A stretch of DNA of 64,000 nucleotides from contig JAKANO010000008.1 in NCBI GenBank assembly GCA_021812385.1, positions 62,001 through 126,000 on the forward strand. The letters run 5' to 3'. The notes beneath the pieces were generated by a model. The model saw only the letters and a program-made list of their open reading frames with translations. It ran no database searches and was not told the origin of the DNA. Positions 57,458 to 64,000 of the stretch are shown one piece after another (within the stretch, counting starts at the first letter, position 1; each line of letters begins with the position of its first letter). Source of the stretch: Pseudomonadota bacterium. GTDB taxonomy: Bacteria > Pseudomonadota > Gammaproteobacteria > Burkholderiales > Thiobacteraceae. The translations under genes were made by a program, and so were the position numbers.

Positions 57458-58236
57458 CCAAAATACTCGCCATCGCCAACCAAAAAGGCGGCGTAGGAAA
57501 AACCACTACCAGCGTCAACTTGGCCGCCAGCTTAGCCGCGGCCGAGCGGCGCGTATTGCTCATCGACTTAGACCCGCAAGGCAATGCCACCACCGGCAGC
57601 GGCGTCAACAAAAGCGAACTGACAACGACGGTCTACCATGTCTTGTTGGGCAGCCATGGCTTGCTCGACGTGCGGGTCAGCGCCAAACAAGGCGGCTACG
57701 ACGTGATACCCGCCAACCGCGAATTGGCCGGCGCCGAGATTGAACTGGTGGACGAAGAGCAACGCGAACAACGTTTACGCCAGGCGCTGCAAGTCGTGGC
57801 CAATGATTACGACTACATCCTGATCGACTGCCCGCCGGCGCTCAGCCTGCTTACCCTGAATGGCCTGGTCGCCGCGCAATCGGTGATGATCCCGATGCAA
57901 TGCGAATACTACGCCCTGGAAGGCTTGAGCGATTTGGTCAACACGGTTAAAAAAGTGCGCGCCAACCTCAACCCAGAACTGGAAATCGAAGGCCTGTTGC
58001 GCACCATGTTCGACCCGCGCAATGCGCTGGCGCAGCAAGTGTCGGAACAATTACAGCGCCATTTCGGCGACAAGGTTTACAGCACGGTGATACCGCGCAA
58101 TATTCGCTTGGCCGAAGCACCCAGCTATGGAACGCCGGTATTGTTCTATGACCGTGCGTCGAAAGGCGCGCAGGCGTATATAGCCCTCGCGGGCGAATTT
58201 TTACAGCGGCGCGAAGGCGCTGCAATCCCTGCTTAA
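57454..58236 (+). CDS. parA: chromosome-partitioning ATPase ParA (Soj)
   Basis: 260 residues of the deviant Walker A family: ANQKGGVGKTTTSVNLAASL, with DLDPQGNATTGSG and DYILIDCPPALSLLTLNG. MQCEYYALEGLSDL is the conserved chromosomal ParA segment. It binds DNA non-specifically with ATP and drives ParB-parS movement. It ends 31 bases before parB. Confidence 0.97.
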   Translation: MTKILAIANQKGGVGKTTTSVNLAASLAAAERRVLLIDLDPQGNATTGSGVNKSELTTTVYHVLLGSHGLLDVRVSAKQGGYDVIPANRELAGAEIELVDEEQREQRLRQALQVVANDYDYILIDCPPALSLLTLNGLVAAQSVMIPMQCEYYALEGLSDLVNTVKKVRANLNPELEIEGLLRTMFDPRNALAQQVSEQLQRHFGDKVYSTVIPRNIRLAEAPSYGTPVLFYDRASKGAQAYIALAGEFLQRREGAAIPA

Positions 58237-58267
58237 ACAAATTCAGTCGTAACCCGGAACTACCCTA

Positions 58268-59125
58268 ATGGCAAAACCCAAAGGCCTCGGCCGCGGCTTA
58301 GACGCCCTGCTTGGCGACTCATCCAGCGGCAGCGGCACGCAACAACCAGACAGCCTGCGCGATCTCGACGTTGGCAAACTGCAACCCGGCAAATACCAGC
58401 CGCGTGCACATATGGACCAAGCATCGCTCACCGCCTTAGCGGATTCGATTAAATCGCAAGGCGTCATGCAACCGATCATCGTGCGCAAGCTGCAACAAAA
58501 CGGCTATGAAATTATCGCCGGCGAGCGCCGTTGGCGCGCCGCGCAAATCGCCGGTTTAAAACAGGTGCCGGTGGTGATCCGCGAAGTAGCGGACGAAGCA
58601 GCGCTGGCCATGGCGCTGATCGAAAACATTCAGCGCGAAGACCTGAACCCGATTGAAGAAGCGCTCGGCATTCAACGCCTGATCAATGAATTTGCCATGA
58701 CGCACGAAGGGGCCGCCGAAGCCGTGGGCCGCTCGCGCTCCGCCGTGAGTAATTTGTTGCGCTTGCTCAACCTGCCCAAAACCGTGCAAGACATGGTGCT
58801 GCAAGGCACGCTCGACATGGGGCATGCGCGCGCCTTGCTGCCGCTGGCGACCGCCAAGCAATTGGAAGCGGCGCACGAGATTACGCACAAGGGCTTATCG
58901 GTGCGCGAAGCGGAAAAGCTGGTGGCAAAACTGCTCAAGCCGGAAGTCCCCAAAAAACACCTTGGCCCGGACCGCGACACCTTGCGCTTGCAAGAGGACT
59001 TAGCCGAAAAGCTGGGCGCTAAAGTCACCATCAAGCATGACAAAAAGGGCGCGGGACAACTGATTATCGACTACGCCGATTTAGCGCAGCTGGACGGACT
59101 TATTCAAAGGATTAAGCGCGAATAG
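58268..59125 (+). CDS. parB: chromosome-partitioning protein ParB (Spo0J)
   Basis: 285 residues. The N-terminal CTPase region has QPGKYQPRAHMDQASLTALA and the GERRWRAAQIAGL motif, with LIENIQREDLNPIEEA. The HTH is in HEGAAEAVGRSRSAVSNLLR. The C-terminal dimerisation domain ends ...LIIDYADLAQLDGLIQRI. It should load onto the parS site at 46681-46696, 11.6 kb away. A terminator follows. Confidence 0.97.
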   Translation: MAKPKGLGRGLDALLGDSSSGSGTQQPDSLRDLDVGKLQPGKYQPRAHMDQASLTALADSIKSQGVMQPIIVRKLQQNGYEIIAGERRWRAAQIAGLKQVPVVIREVADEAALAMALIENIQREDLNPIEEALGIQRLINEFAMTHEGAAEAVGRSRSAVSNLLRLLNLPKTVQDMVLQGTLDMGHARALLPLATAKQLEAAHEITHKGLSVREAEKLVAKLLKPEVPKKHLGPDRDTLRLQEDLAEKLGAKVTIKHDKKGAGQLIIDYADLAQLDGLIQRIKRE

Positions 59126-59150
59126 CTATTTATATCAGACGTGAAAACAC

Positions 59151-59181
59151 CAGGGCCGCAATTGCGGCCCTGATGCTTTTT
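59151..59181 (+). terminator. terminator after parB
   Basis: A 22-base palindrome CAGGGCCGCAA / TTGCGGCCCTG is followed by ATGC and five T residues. Confidence 0.85.
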
Positions 59182-59274
59182 CGGCCGCGCAAAAGTGTTA
59201 TGGATTTTATGATTACGTACTAGAATACGCCCAGCCCCGTTCCCAGATACGGGCAAAAAACTAGAGGAGCGTTC

Positions 59275-60630
59275 ATGAAAAACTTAAAAGCAATAAAAAG
59301 CGCTGTCGTAATTTTTCTGTTTGCGTTTGGTTTTATCGCAACGGCGCAAGCAGACACGCACAAGGACTGGAAAAAAATCGATGTCGCACCCGGCACCTAT
59401 CAAACCACCGATGGTAATGGTGCAAGTCGCGAGATTGCGCCGAGTTGTTCGGGTGGCCCTGTTTGCACCCTGGACGCAGCAGGCAAGCCCATCAGTTGCA
59501 AATTAGGCGACAAGCAGTTTTCTTTCTATTTCAAACCCGGCAAGGAAAAAGAAAAGTTAGTCGTCTATTTCGATGGCGGCGGCGCGTGTTGGGACTCGAA
59601 TACCTGCGTGACTGGCCAGCAAACGCCGTTAGCGGCGTATGTGCCGGAGATTAAGGACAAGCTCAGCACCGAGGGTTTATTCGACCAAAACAATCCACAA
59701 AATCCTTACCGCGATTGGAACATCGCCGTCATCCCCTATTGCACCGGGGATATCCACTGGGGTTCTAAGGACCAAAACTACACAGACTATACGGGTGCCG
59801 TAACCGGCGCGCCCGGCGGCACAGTCACGATACATCATCGCGGCTTCGACAATTTTCTGTATGTGCGCGATTGGTTAATGAAGCGTTATGCGAAAGATAA
59901 AAAGCACGCAGATGAAAATGAAGACGATGGGCTTAAAAAGCTTCTGGTAACCGGATCTAGCGCCGGTGCATATGGTGCCGTATTTGCTTATCCGCACATG
60001 AAGCAAGCATTTCCGCAGGCGAAAGGTTATTTGATGGCCGACGCCGGCAATGGCGTGGTGAGCGAGGCCTTGTTGCAACAAGCGGTGCGCGCACCGGATG
60101 ACCACTGGGGCGCGTCGAACAACTTAGTGCATGCAATCCCCGGCATGGATGGCATTTTCAATTTGCCGGCAAACAGTTTTGCGCAGGGCTTTTACTCCGC
60201 CTTGGCGGGCAACTATCCGCAAGATCGCTTTTCGCAATACAGCACCCTGTTTGACGTCATTCAGGCCTTGTTCTACAACATATCGCTGAACCAAAATGAC
60301 ATAGCCGCATGGGGACAAATAAGCCCGCAAGTTTACGGCGCATGGTCGCAGCAAATGGTGAACAATGCCTTTATCACGGCAGCCAATCCAAACTACCGCT
60401 TTTATATCGCCAGCGGATGTAACCACACGGTGTTGCGTTTTAACGATGATTTTTACAACACACAAATGGCGCAAGACGTGTCATTCCTATCTTGGTTTAA
60501 GGCCCTCACTAAGCAAGGCGACGATGGCGCTTATCCCGACAACTGGAAAAACAGTTTTTGTGTCGGATGTACAATTCCACCTACGCAGCAAGAGGTTGGC
60601 GCTTGTTTAGCAAGAAGTTTTAGCCGTTAG
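59275..60630 (+). CDS. secreted pectinacetylesterase-family hydrolase
   Basis: 451 residues with a signal peptide (VVIFLFAFGFIATAQA, then DT). The mature enzyme is an alpha/beta-hydrolase of the pectinacetylesterase/Notum family: oxyanion region VVYFDGGGACWD, nucleophile Ser in VTGSSAGAYGA, IPYCTGDIHWGS, and the C-terminal His in ASGCNHTVLRF. An acidic low-complexity run (KKHADENEDDGLKK) sits before the nucleophile. Bacterial members are poorly characterised and the substrate may be an O-acetylated or fatty-acylated polymer, not pectin. GAGGAG precedes the ATG. A terminator on each side makes it a single-gene unit. Confidence 0.85.
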   Translation: MKNLKAIKSAVVIFLFAFGFIATAQADTHKDWKKIDVAPGTYQTTDGNGASREIAPSCSGGPVCTLDAAGKPISCKLGDKQFSFYFKPGKEKEKLVVYFDGGGACWDSNTCVTGQQTPLAAYVPEIKDKLSTEGLFDQNNPQNPYRDWNIAVIPYCTGDIHWGSKDQNYTDYTGAVTGAPGGTVTIHHRGFDNFLYVRDWLMKRYAKDKKHADENEDDGLKKLLVTGSSAGAYGAVFAYPHMKQAFPQAKGYLMADAGNGVVSEALLQQAVRAPDDHWGASNNLVHAIPGMDGIFNLPANSFAQGFYSALAGNYPQDRFSQYSTLFDVIQALFYNISLNQNDIAAWGQISPQVYGAWSQQMVNNAFITAANPNYRFYIASGCNHTVLRFNDDFYNTQMAQDVSFLSWFKALTKQGDDGAYPDNWKNSFCVGCTIPPTQQEVGACLARSFSR

Positions 60631-60643
60631 ACTTAAGCCGGAT

Positions 60644-60686
60644 TTACACATCGCGCAACATGCCGTTGCGCGATGTGTAAGCTTTT
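60644..60686 (+). terminator. terminator after the pectinacetylesterase-like gene
   Basis: Perfect 16-base-pair stem (TTACACATCGCGCAAC pairs with GTTGCGCGATGTGTAA) with an ATGCC loop, followed by GCTTTT. The T run is short. Confidence 0.75.
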
Positions 60687-60734
60687 CAGGATAGAGCCGA
60701 CATACCAAACTCAATAATAAATACAGGAGTTGTC

Positions 60735-61190
60735 ATGGCAGCCATTTCCGCGCTTCGGCGCAGCATCGTGTCCTTGTTGGAGAATTTGCATAGCGTGTTT
60801 TCACCCTTAGGATTGCGGCTGCTGCTCGCTTATGAGTATTGGGATTCCGGGGTGATGAAGTTTAAAGGCGAGAACTGGTTCGGCGATATCCAGGACAAGT
60901 TTCCCTTCCCCTTCAATTTGATCCCGGCGGATTTGAACTGGCAGCTCGCGACCTACACGGAGATGATCGGCGCCATCGCCCTGCTCATAGGTTTGGGAAC
61001 CCGTTTCTTTAGCTTTTCGCTGATTGTGGTGACGGTGATTGCTTGGGCGGCGGTACATGCCGGCAATGGTTACAACGTCTGCGAAAATGGCTGGCAGTTG
61101 CCGCTGTTTTATCTGGCCATGTTTGTGCCCTTAGTGCTGGGCGGCGCCGGTAAGTTAAGCTTGGATCACTTGTTCTTCGGGCGTAAATAA
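60735..61190 (+). CDS. DoxX-family membrane protein
   Basis: 151 residues with four hydrophobic segments: LGLRLLLAYEYWDSGVMKF, WQLATYTEMIGAIALLIGLG, FFSFSLIVVTVIAWAAVHAG and LFYLAMFVPLVLGGAGKL. GENWFGDIQDKFPFPFNLIP after helix 1 is typical of proteobacterial DoxX, resembling the HvfX type that sits in copper/RiPP operons; none is seen here. AGGAG lies 7 bases before the ATG. The next gene starts 47 bases on. Confidence 0.88.
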   Translation: MAAISALRRSIVSLLENLHSVFSPLGLRLLLAYEYWDSGVMKFKGENWFGDIQDKFPFPFNLIPADLNWQLATYTEMIGAIALLIGLGTRFFSFSLIVVTVIAWAAVHAGNGYNVCENGWQLPLFYLAMFVPLVLGGAGKLSLDHLFFGRK

Positions 61191-61237
61191 GCTTAGTGGG
61201 TGCTTGGGCTGATGGTTATTTATCGGGTGCCGCAACA

Positions 61238-61714
61238 ATGAAAACAAAAGCATTATGGTTCGCATGCTGGGCGCTCTGTTCTGGCGCGGCATGCGCCGAA
61301 ACACCGCGTATGCATTTATGGATTACGCAACCGATTGCGGCTGTGTCTGACGTATCTGTTTGTCGCTTGCCCACAGCGGATGCATCCAAGCCGCCAAATA
61401 TAAGCCTCATGCTCACGGAGCAGGACGTGGCCGCGTGGAACGATAAAACCGGCGTGTGGCGCTTGGATGAGCATCGGTTTCCGAATCAAGCAGCAGGCTG
61501 GCAACTCGCGGATCATTGTTTTGTTCTGGCGATCGATGGCAAGCAAGTTAGCAGTGGCGTGGTGCTGTGGAAGCATAGTGCGCGCCTGACGAAAATTCCG
61601 ACCTTGTTGGTTTCGACGCGGCATCATGCGCTCGTCTTGCAGCTCGCCTCCGGCAGCAAAAGACCGATCGAATTAATTCATCAAAGTGAATTAGCCGCAA
61701 TTTTGCAAAAGTAG
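61238..61714 (+). CDS. secreted hypothetical protein
   Basis: 158 residues with a signal peptide (MKTKALWFACWALCSGAACA, then ETPR). The mature part has two cysteines likely to pair (DVSVCRLP and ADHCFVLA) and beta-rich segments (VVLWKHSARLTKIPTLLVST, ALVLQLASGSKRPIELIH). No family is recognised. A GTG at 61196 is in frame but would extend ahead of the signal peptide. Probably co-transcribed with the DoxX gene. Confidence 0.7.
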   Translation: MKTKALWFACWALCSGAACAETPRMHLWITQPIAAVSDVSVCRLPTADASKPPNISLMLTEQDVAAWNDKTGVWRLDEHRFPNQAAGWQLADHCFVLAIDGKQVSSGVVLWKHSARLTKIPTLLVSTRHHALVLQLASGSKRPIELIHQSELAAILQK

Positions 61715-61747
61715 TTATAGAAAATAAAAGCGCGTGCGCCGGAAATT

Positions 61748-62266
61748 TTAAGCGCCCGCTTCATCCAAGAGCGCTGTATAAAGCGCCAGATCAGCGGCCG
61801 AGAAACAGCAAAAAATAATTTCACGCAGCCCGGGGAATTCCACGATTGCCGCCCGCACCGCGGACACCGCCACCTTGGCGGCCAAGGCCTTTGGGTAGCC
61901 ATAGACCCCGGTGCTAATCGCAGGAAAAGCCAGTGAGCTGATTCCTGCGTCGGCGGCAAGCTCGATGCAGCGGCGGTAACAAGAAGCCAACAGCGCTGCT
62001 TCATTGTGCGTGCCGCCATGCCACACCGGGCCGACGCTATGAATGATAAATTTTGCAGGCAGTCGATAAGCCTTGGTGCGTTTTGCATCGCCCGTTTTAC
62101 AGCCGCCGAGTTCGCGGCACTCCTGAAGCAGTTCCGGCCCAGCAGCGCGATGGATTGCGCCATCCACGCCGCCGCCGCCAAGCAAAGAGGCATTCGCGGC
62201 ATTGACGATGGCGTCAACAGCCAGGGTTGTAATATCGGCTTGCATCGCGCGTAGCGTGGCGGTCAT
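61748..62266 (-). CDS. macrodomain ADP-ribose hydrolase (YmdB-like)
   Basis: 172 residues. O-acetyl-ADP-ribose deacetylase-type macrodomain: [26 protein letters not shown] carries the ligand-binding loop, [10 protein letters not shown] follows, and [13 protein letters not shown] is the second loop. The fold may also reverse ADP-ribosylation on proteins. It is convergent with the secreted hypothetical gene, with a 33-base gap. Confidence 0.93.
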   Translation of the reverse strand: MTATLRAMQADITTLAVDAIVNAANASLLGGGGVDGAIHRAAGPELLQECRELGGCKTGDAKRTKAYRLPAKFIIHSVGPVWHGGTHNEAALLASCYRRCIELAADAGISSLAFPAISTGVYGYPKALAAKVAVSAVRAAIVEFPGLREIIFCCFSAADLALYTALLDEAGA

Positions 62267-62371
62267 GCTTAACTCGGCTTACCTAAATGGGGGTGGGAAT
62301 GATTTTACGCCGATCCCATTAGCGCTATCCTATGATGAAGTTCCACCCCTATCATCGAGTGAGGAGGAATC

Positions 62372-62875
62372 ATGTCCAAACTGCTATCGAGTTTTATCTT
62401 GTTATTTTCCCTGGTTGCGGCCCCAGCTTTTGCTGAAGATCAGCCGGTAATCATCAAGATCCCGCGGCTTACGTTGGAAACAGCGCAGAAAATAGCGCAT
62501 GCCGTCATTGTGGAATGCCGCAAAAATGCCTTGCAGGTGGGCGTAACGGTGATTGATCGGGGCGGTCATCCGGTGGTCGTTTTGCGCGATACGCTCGCCC
62601 CCGACCTTACCCTCGATATCAGCCGTCAGAAGGCCTACACGGCGATGTCATTCAATGCCGCCACTTCGACCATGGAAAACCGTTTCACCCAGCCGTTTTC
62701 GGTCGGCAAAGTTCCGGGCCTGATATTTTCTGCTGGGGGCGTTCCGATTGAGGCGGCGGGCAACATCGTCGGCGCAGTCGGCGTGAGCGGCGCACCTACA
62801 GGTGAACAAGATGAGAAATGTGCCAAAGCCGGCGTGCAGGCCGTACTGTTCGACCTGGAAACTGCGGCGCCCTAG
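62372..62875 (+). CDS. secreted GlcG/HbpS-like heme-binding family protein
   Basis: 167 residues, signal peptide (MSKLLSSFILLFSLVAAPAFA, then ED) and a complete GlcG/HbpS (DUF336) domain: LTLETAQKIAHAVIVECRKN, VTVIDRGGHPVVVLRDT, SRQKAYTAMSF, GGVPIEAAGNIVGAVGVSGAP. Some members bind heme or small metabolites. GAGGAGG precedes the ATG. Confidence 0.9.
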   Translation: MSKLLSSFILLFSLVAAPAFAEDQPVIIKIPRLTLETAQKIAHAVIVECRKNALQVGVTVIDRGGHPVVVLRDTLAPDLTLDISRQKAYTAMSFNAATSTMENRFTQPFSVGKVPGLIFSAGGVPIEAAGNIVGAVGVSGAPTGEQDEKCAKAGVQAVLFDLETAAP

Positions 62876-62926
62876 CAAAACGATTTAGACGGAAAGCGAT
62901 TACAAGCGGAGGCCAAGGAGTCACCC

Positions 62927-63556
62927 ATGAAAACAAAAATTCTGGTTTGGGATGTACCGACACGCGTCTTTCACTGGCTGCTGGCGCTGTCTTTTCTGGG
63001 CGCCTATCTCACCGGTGAGGAAGAAAACTATCAAAACCTGCATCTTGAGTTCGGCTACATTTTGCTGGGCTTAATTGGCTTTCGGTTGATCTGGGGCGTG
63101 GTTGGCAGCCGTTATGCGCGCTTTAGCGCCTTTTGGTTTAAGCCGCGCGAGATCATGCGCTACTTGCAGTCGCTGTGGCGCAAAAATCCCGAGCATTATG
63201 TCGGACACAACCCGGCCGGCAGCGCGGACATCTTCCTTTTGTTGGGCTTGGGCCTGATTTCCAGTATTTCGGGGCTCATGGCGTACTATAAAGTCGGGGG
63301 CGAGTGGCTGGAAGAACTGCACGAAGTTAGCGTGAATATTATGCTCGCCGTGGTGCTGGCGCATATCGCAGGCGTCGCGCTCAGCAGTTATCTGCACCGG
63401 GAAAACCTGCCGCGCGCGATGCTGACCGGCACTAAATTCGGCGAGCCGAGCCAGGGCATCAGCAGGGCTTACGCGTGGCTTGGCGTCTTGTTGATACTGG
63501 CGGTCGCGGCTTTTTGGTATTGGTTTCCAGCCTTGGGCTTAACCGTCAGCAAATAA
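62927..63556 (+). CDS. cytochrome b561-type membrane protein
   Basis: 209 residues of the bacterial cytochrome b561 / Ni-hydrogenase-cytochrome-b family: WDVPTRVFHWLLALSFLGAY, NLHLEFGYILLGLIGFRLIWG, LLGLGLISSISGLMAYY, LHEVSVNIMLAVVLAHIAGV and a final membrane segment. His in FHW, LHL, LHE and AHI are candidate heme ligands. This family often pairs with c-type cytochromes; no partner is nearby except the GlcG-like protein. AAGGAG precedes the ATG. Confidence 0.9.
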   Translation: MKTKILVWDVPTRVFHWLLALSFLGAYLTGEEENYQNLHLEFGYILLGLIGFRLIWGVVGSRYARFSAFWFKPREIMRYLQSLWRKNPEHYVGHNPAGSADIFLLLGLGLISSISGLMAYYKVGGEWLEELHEVSVNIMLAVVLAHIAGVALSSYLHRENLPRAMLTGTKFGEPSQGISRAYAWLGVLLILAVAAFWYWFPALGLTVSK

Positions 63557-63570
63557 AAAGCGGCCGCTTT
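63557..63570. terminator. small palindrome between convergent genes
   Basis: AAAGC-GGCC-GCTTT, a 5-base-pair stem with a GGCC loop between the cytochrome and TPR stops; a weak bidirectional terminator at most. Confidence 0.35.
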
Positions 63571-63904
63571 AAGGCGCGCCCGCGCCAAGCAGCTTTTCGA
63601 TGCGCTTGGCAAATACCGCCATTTCTTTCGCCGCCTGCTTATCGCCGCGCTTTTCTGCGACGGCGATGCCGCTTTGGTAAGCAGCCAAGGCTGCGTTTAA
63701 TTGGCCGGTTTCGTTCAAGGCTTTACCCAATAATTTCCACGCGGCCGAGTAATTGGGGTCGAACGTGACGGCCTGCTGCAAATGCGCGGCGGCTTGATCG
63801 AACTGGCTCAGCTTGGAAAATTCATTGCCCAGGCTGAAGCGCAGCAAGGCATTGTCGCGGCCAGCAGCCAGCATTTTTTCTAAGTTTTGAATCACGGCAT
63901 TCAT
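63569..63904 (-). CDS. tetratricopeptide repeat protein
   Basis: 111 residues built of about three TPR units: NALLRFSLGNEFSKLSQFDQ, AAAHLQQAVTFDPNYSAAWK and LLGKALNETGQLNAALAAYQ, with helical tail. No signal peptide or membrane segment. Function unknown; it probably mediates a protein-protein contact. Confidence 0.88.
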   Translation of the reverse strand: MNAVIQNLEKMLAAGRDNALLRFSLGNEFSKLSQFDQAAAHLQQAVTFDPNYSAAWKLLGKALNETGQLNAALAAYQSGIAVAEKRGDKQAAKEMAVFAKRIEKLLGAGAP

Positions 63905-63971
63905 CGGTGGGGCATCCTAGCTTAAGGCTTTAGCGGGTATAATCGCGGGCTTGATTTGTAAGGGATTCCAG

Positions 63972-64000
63972 ATGCAAGTGCATTATTCACCACGTGATGT
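63972..64000 (+). CDS. start of a possible gene cut by the window edge
   Basis: An ATG at 63972 (MQVHYSPRD) after AAGGGAT, open to the window end. Only nine codons are visible, so the product cannot be named. Confidence 0.35.

Overview
The window looks like a chromosomal segment of a betaproteobacterium, probably a chemolithoautotroph of the Nitrosomonadales type (Gallionella / Sulfuricella / Thiobacillus relatives). That is inferred from family recognition and gene order, with no database search. The order topA-smg-dprA-LysM facing def-fmt-htpX-rsmB-DUF4390-ntrY-ntrX, and polA next to LOG-DUF2782-thrB-BPSS1780, is typical of that group. A proteobacterial phosphoribulokinase points to the Calvin cycle. 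A DsrE-like protein and a YeiH-type exporter suggest sulfur metabolism. No tRNA, rRNA, CRISPR array, insertion sequence or prophage was seen.

Layout. 1-8 kb: polA (cut by the window edge) diverging from LOG, DUF2782, thrB and a membrane protein, then a membrane phosphotransferase of the alkaline-phosphatase superfamily. 8-10.8 kb: a sulfur-flavoured island (secreted Ig-like protein, DsrE, YeiH, tiny Cys-rich protein) containing the only long non-coding stretch. 10.8-21.3 kb: uvrD and a signalling block of one membrane PAS/GAF/GGDEF/EAL protein convergent with a translationally coupled kinase - receiver - REC/PAS/GGDEF/EAL set. 21.4-31.2 kb: uup, an unusual Zn-ribbon/TM2/pilin fusion, recQ, topA, smg, dprA, LysM protein. 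31.3-40.4 kb: def to ntrYX, a CMD-Rieske fusion and prkB. 40.5-43.9 kb: an operon of NTF2-like protein, cupredoxin and GGDEF/EAL receptor.

44-59 kb is the replication origin: gyrB-dnaN-dnaA on the minus strand diverge from rpmH-rnpA-yidD-yidC-mnmE, followed by mnmG-rsmG-parA-parB. A perfect parS site lies between gyrB and dnaN. An AT-rich, DnaA-box-bearing dnaN-dnaA spacer is the best oriC candidate. The core from gyrB to mnmE is visibly more AT-rich than its flanks. 59-64 kb is accessory: a pectinacetylesterase-like hydrolase, DoxX, a macrodomain protein, a GlcG-like protein, cytochrome b561 and a TPR protein.

The most unusual items are proteins that recombine or erode familiar domains: an HTH / 2Fe-2S / reductase-like fusion with damaged flavin and nucleotide motifs (53289-54782), the Zn-ribbon/TM2/pilin fusion (23390-24139), an NtrX whose AAA+ module has lost its ATPase and sigma-54 contact motifs (37569-38831), a GyrB with an extra N-terminal domain of about 40 residues, and the cupredoxin / c-di-GMP operon. 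No single wholly new multi-gene system is evident.
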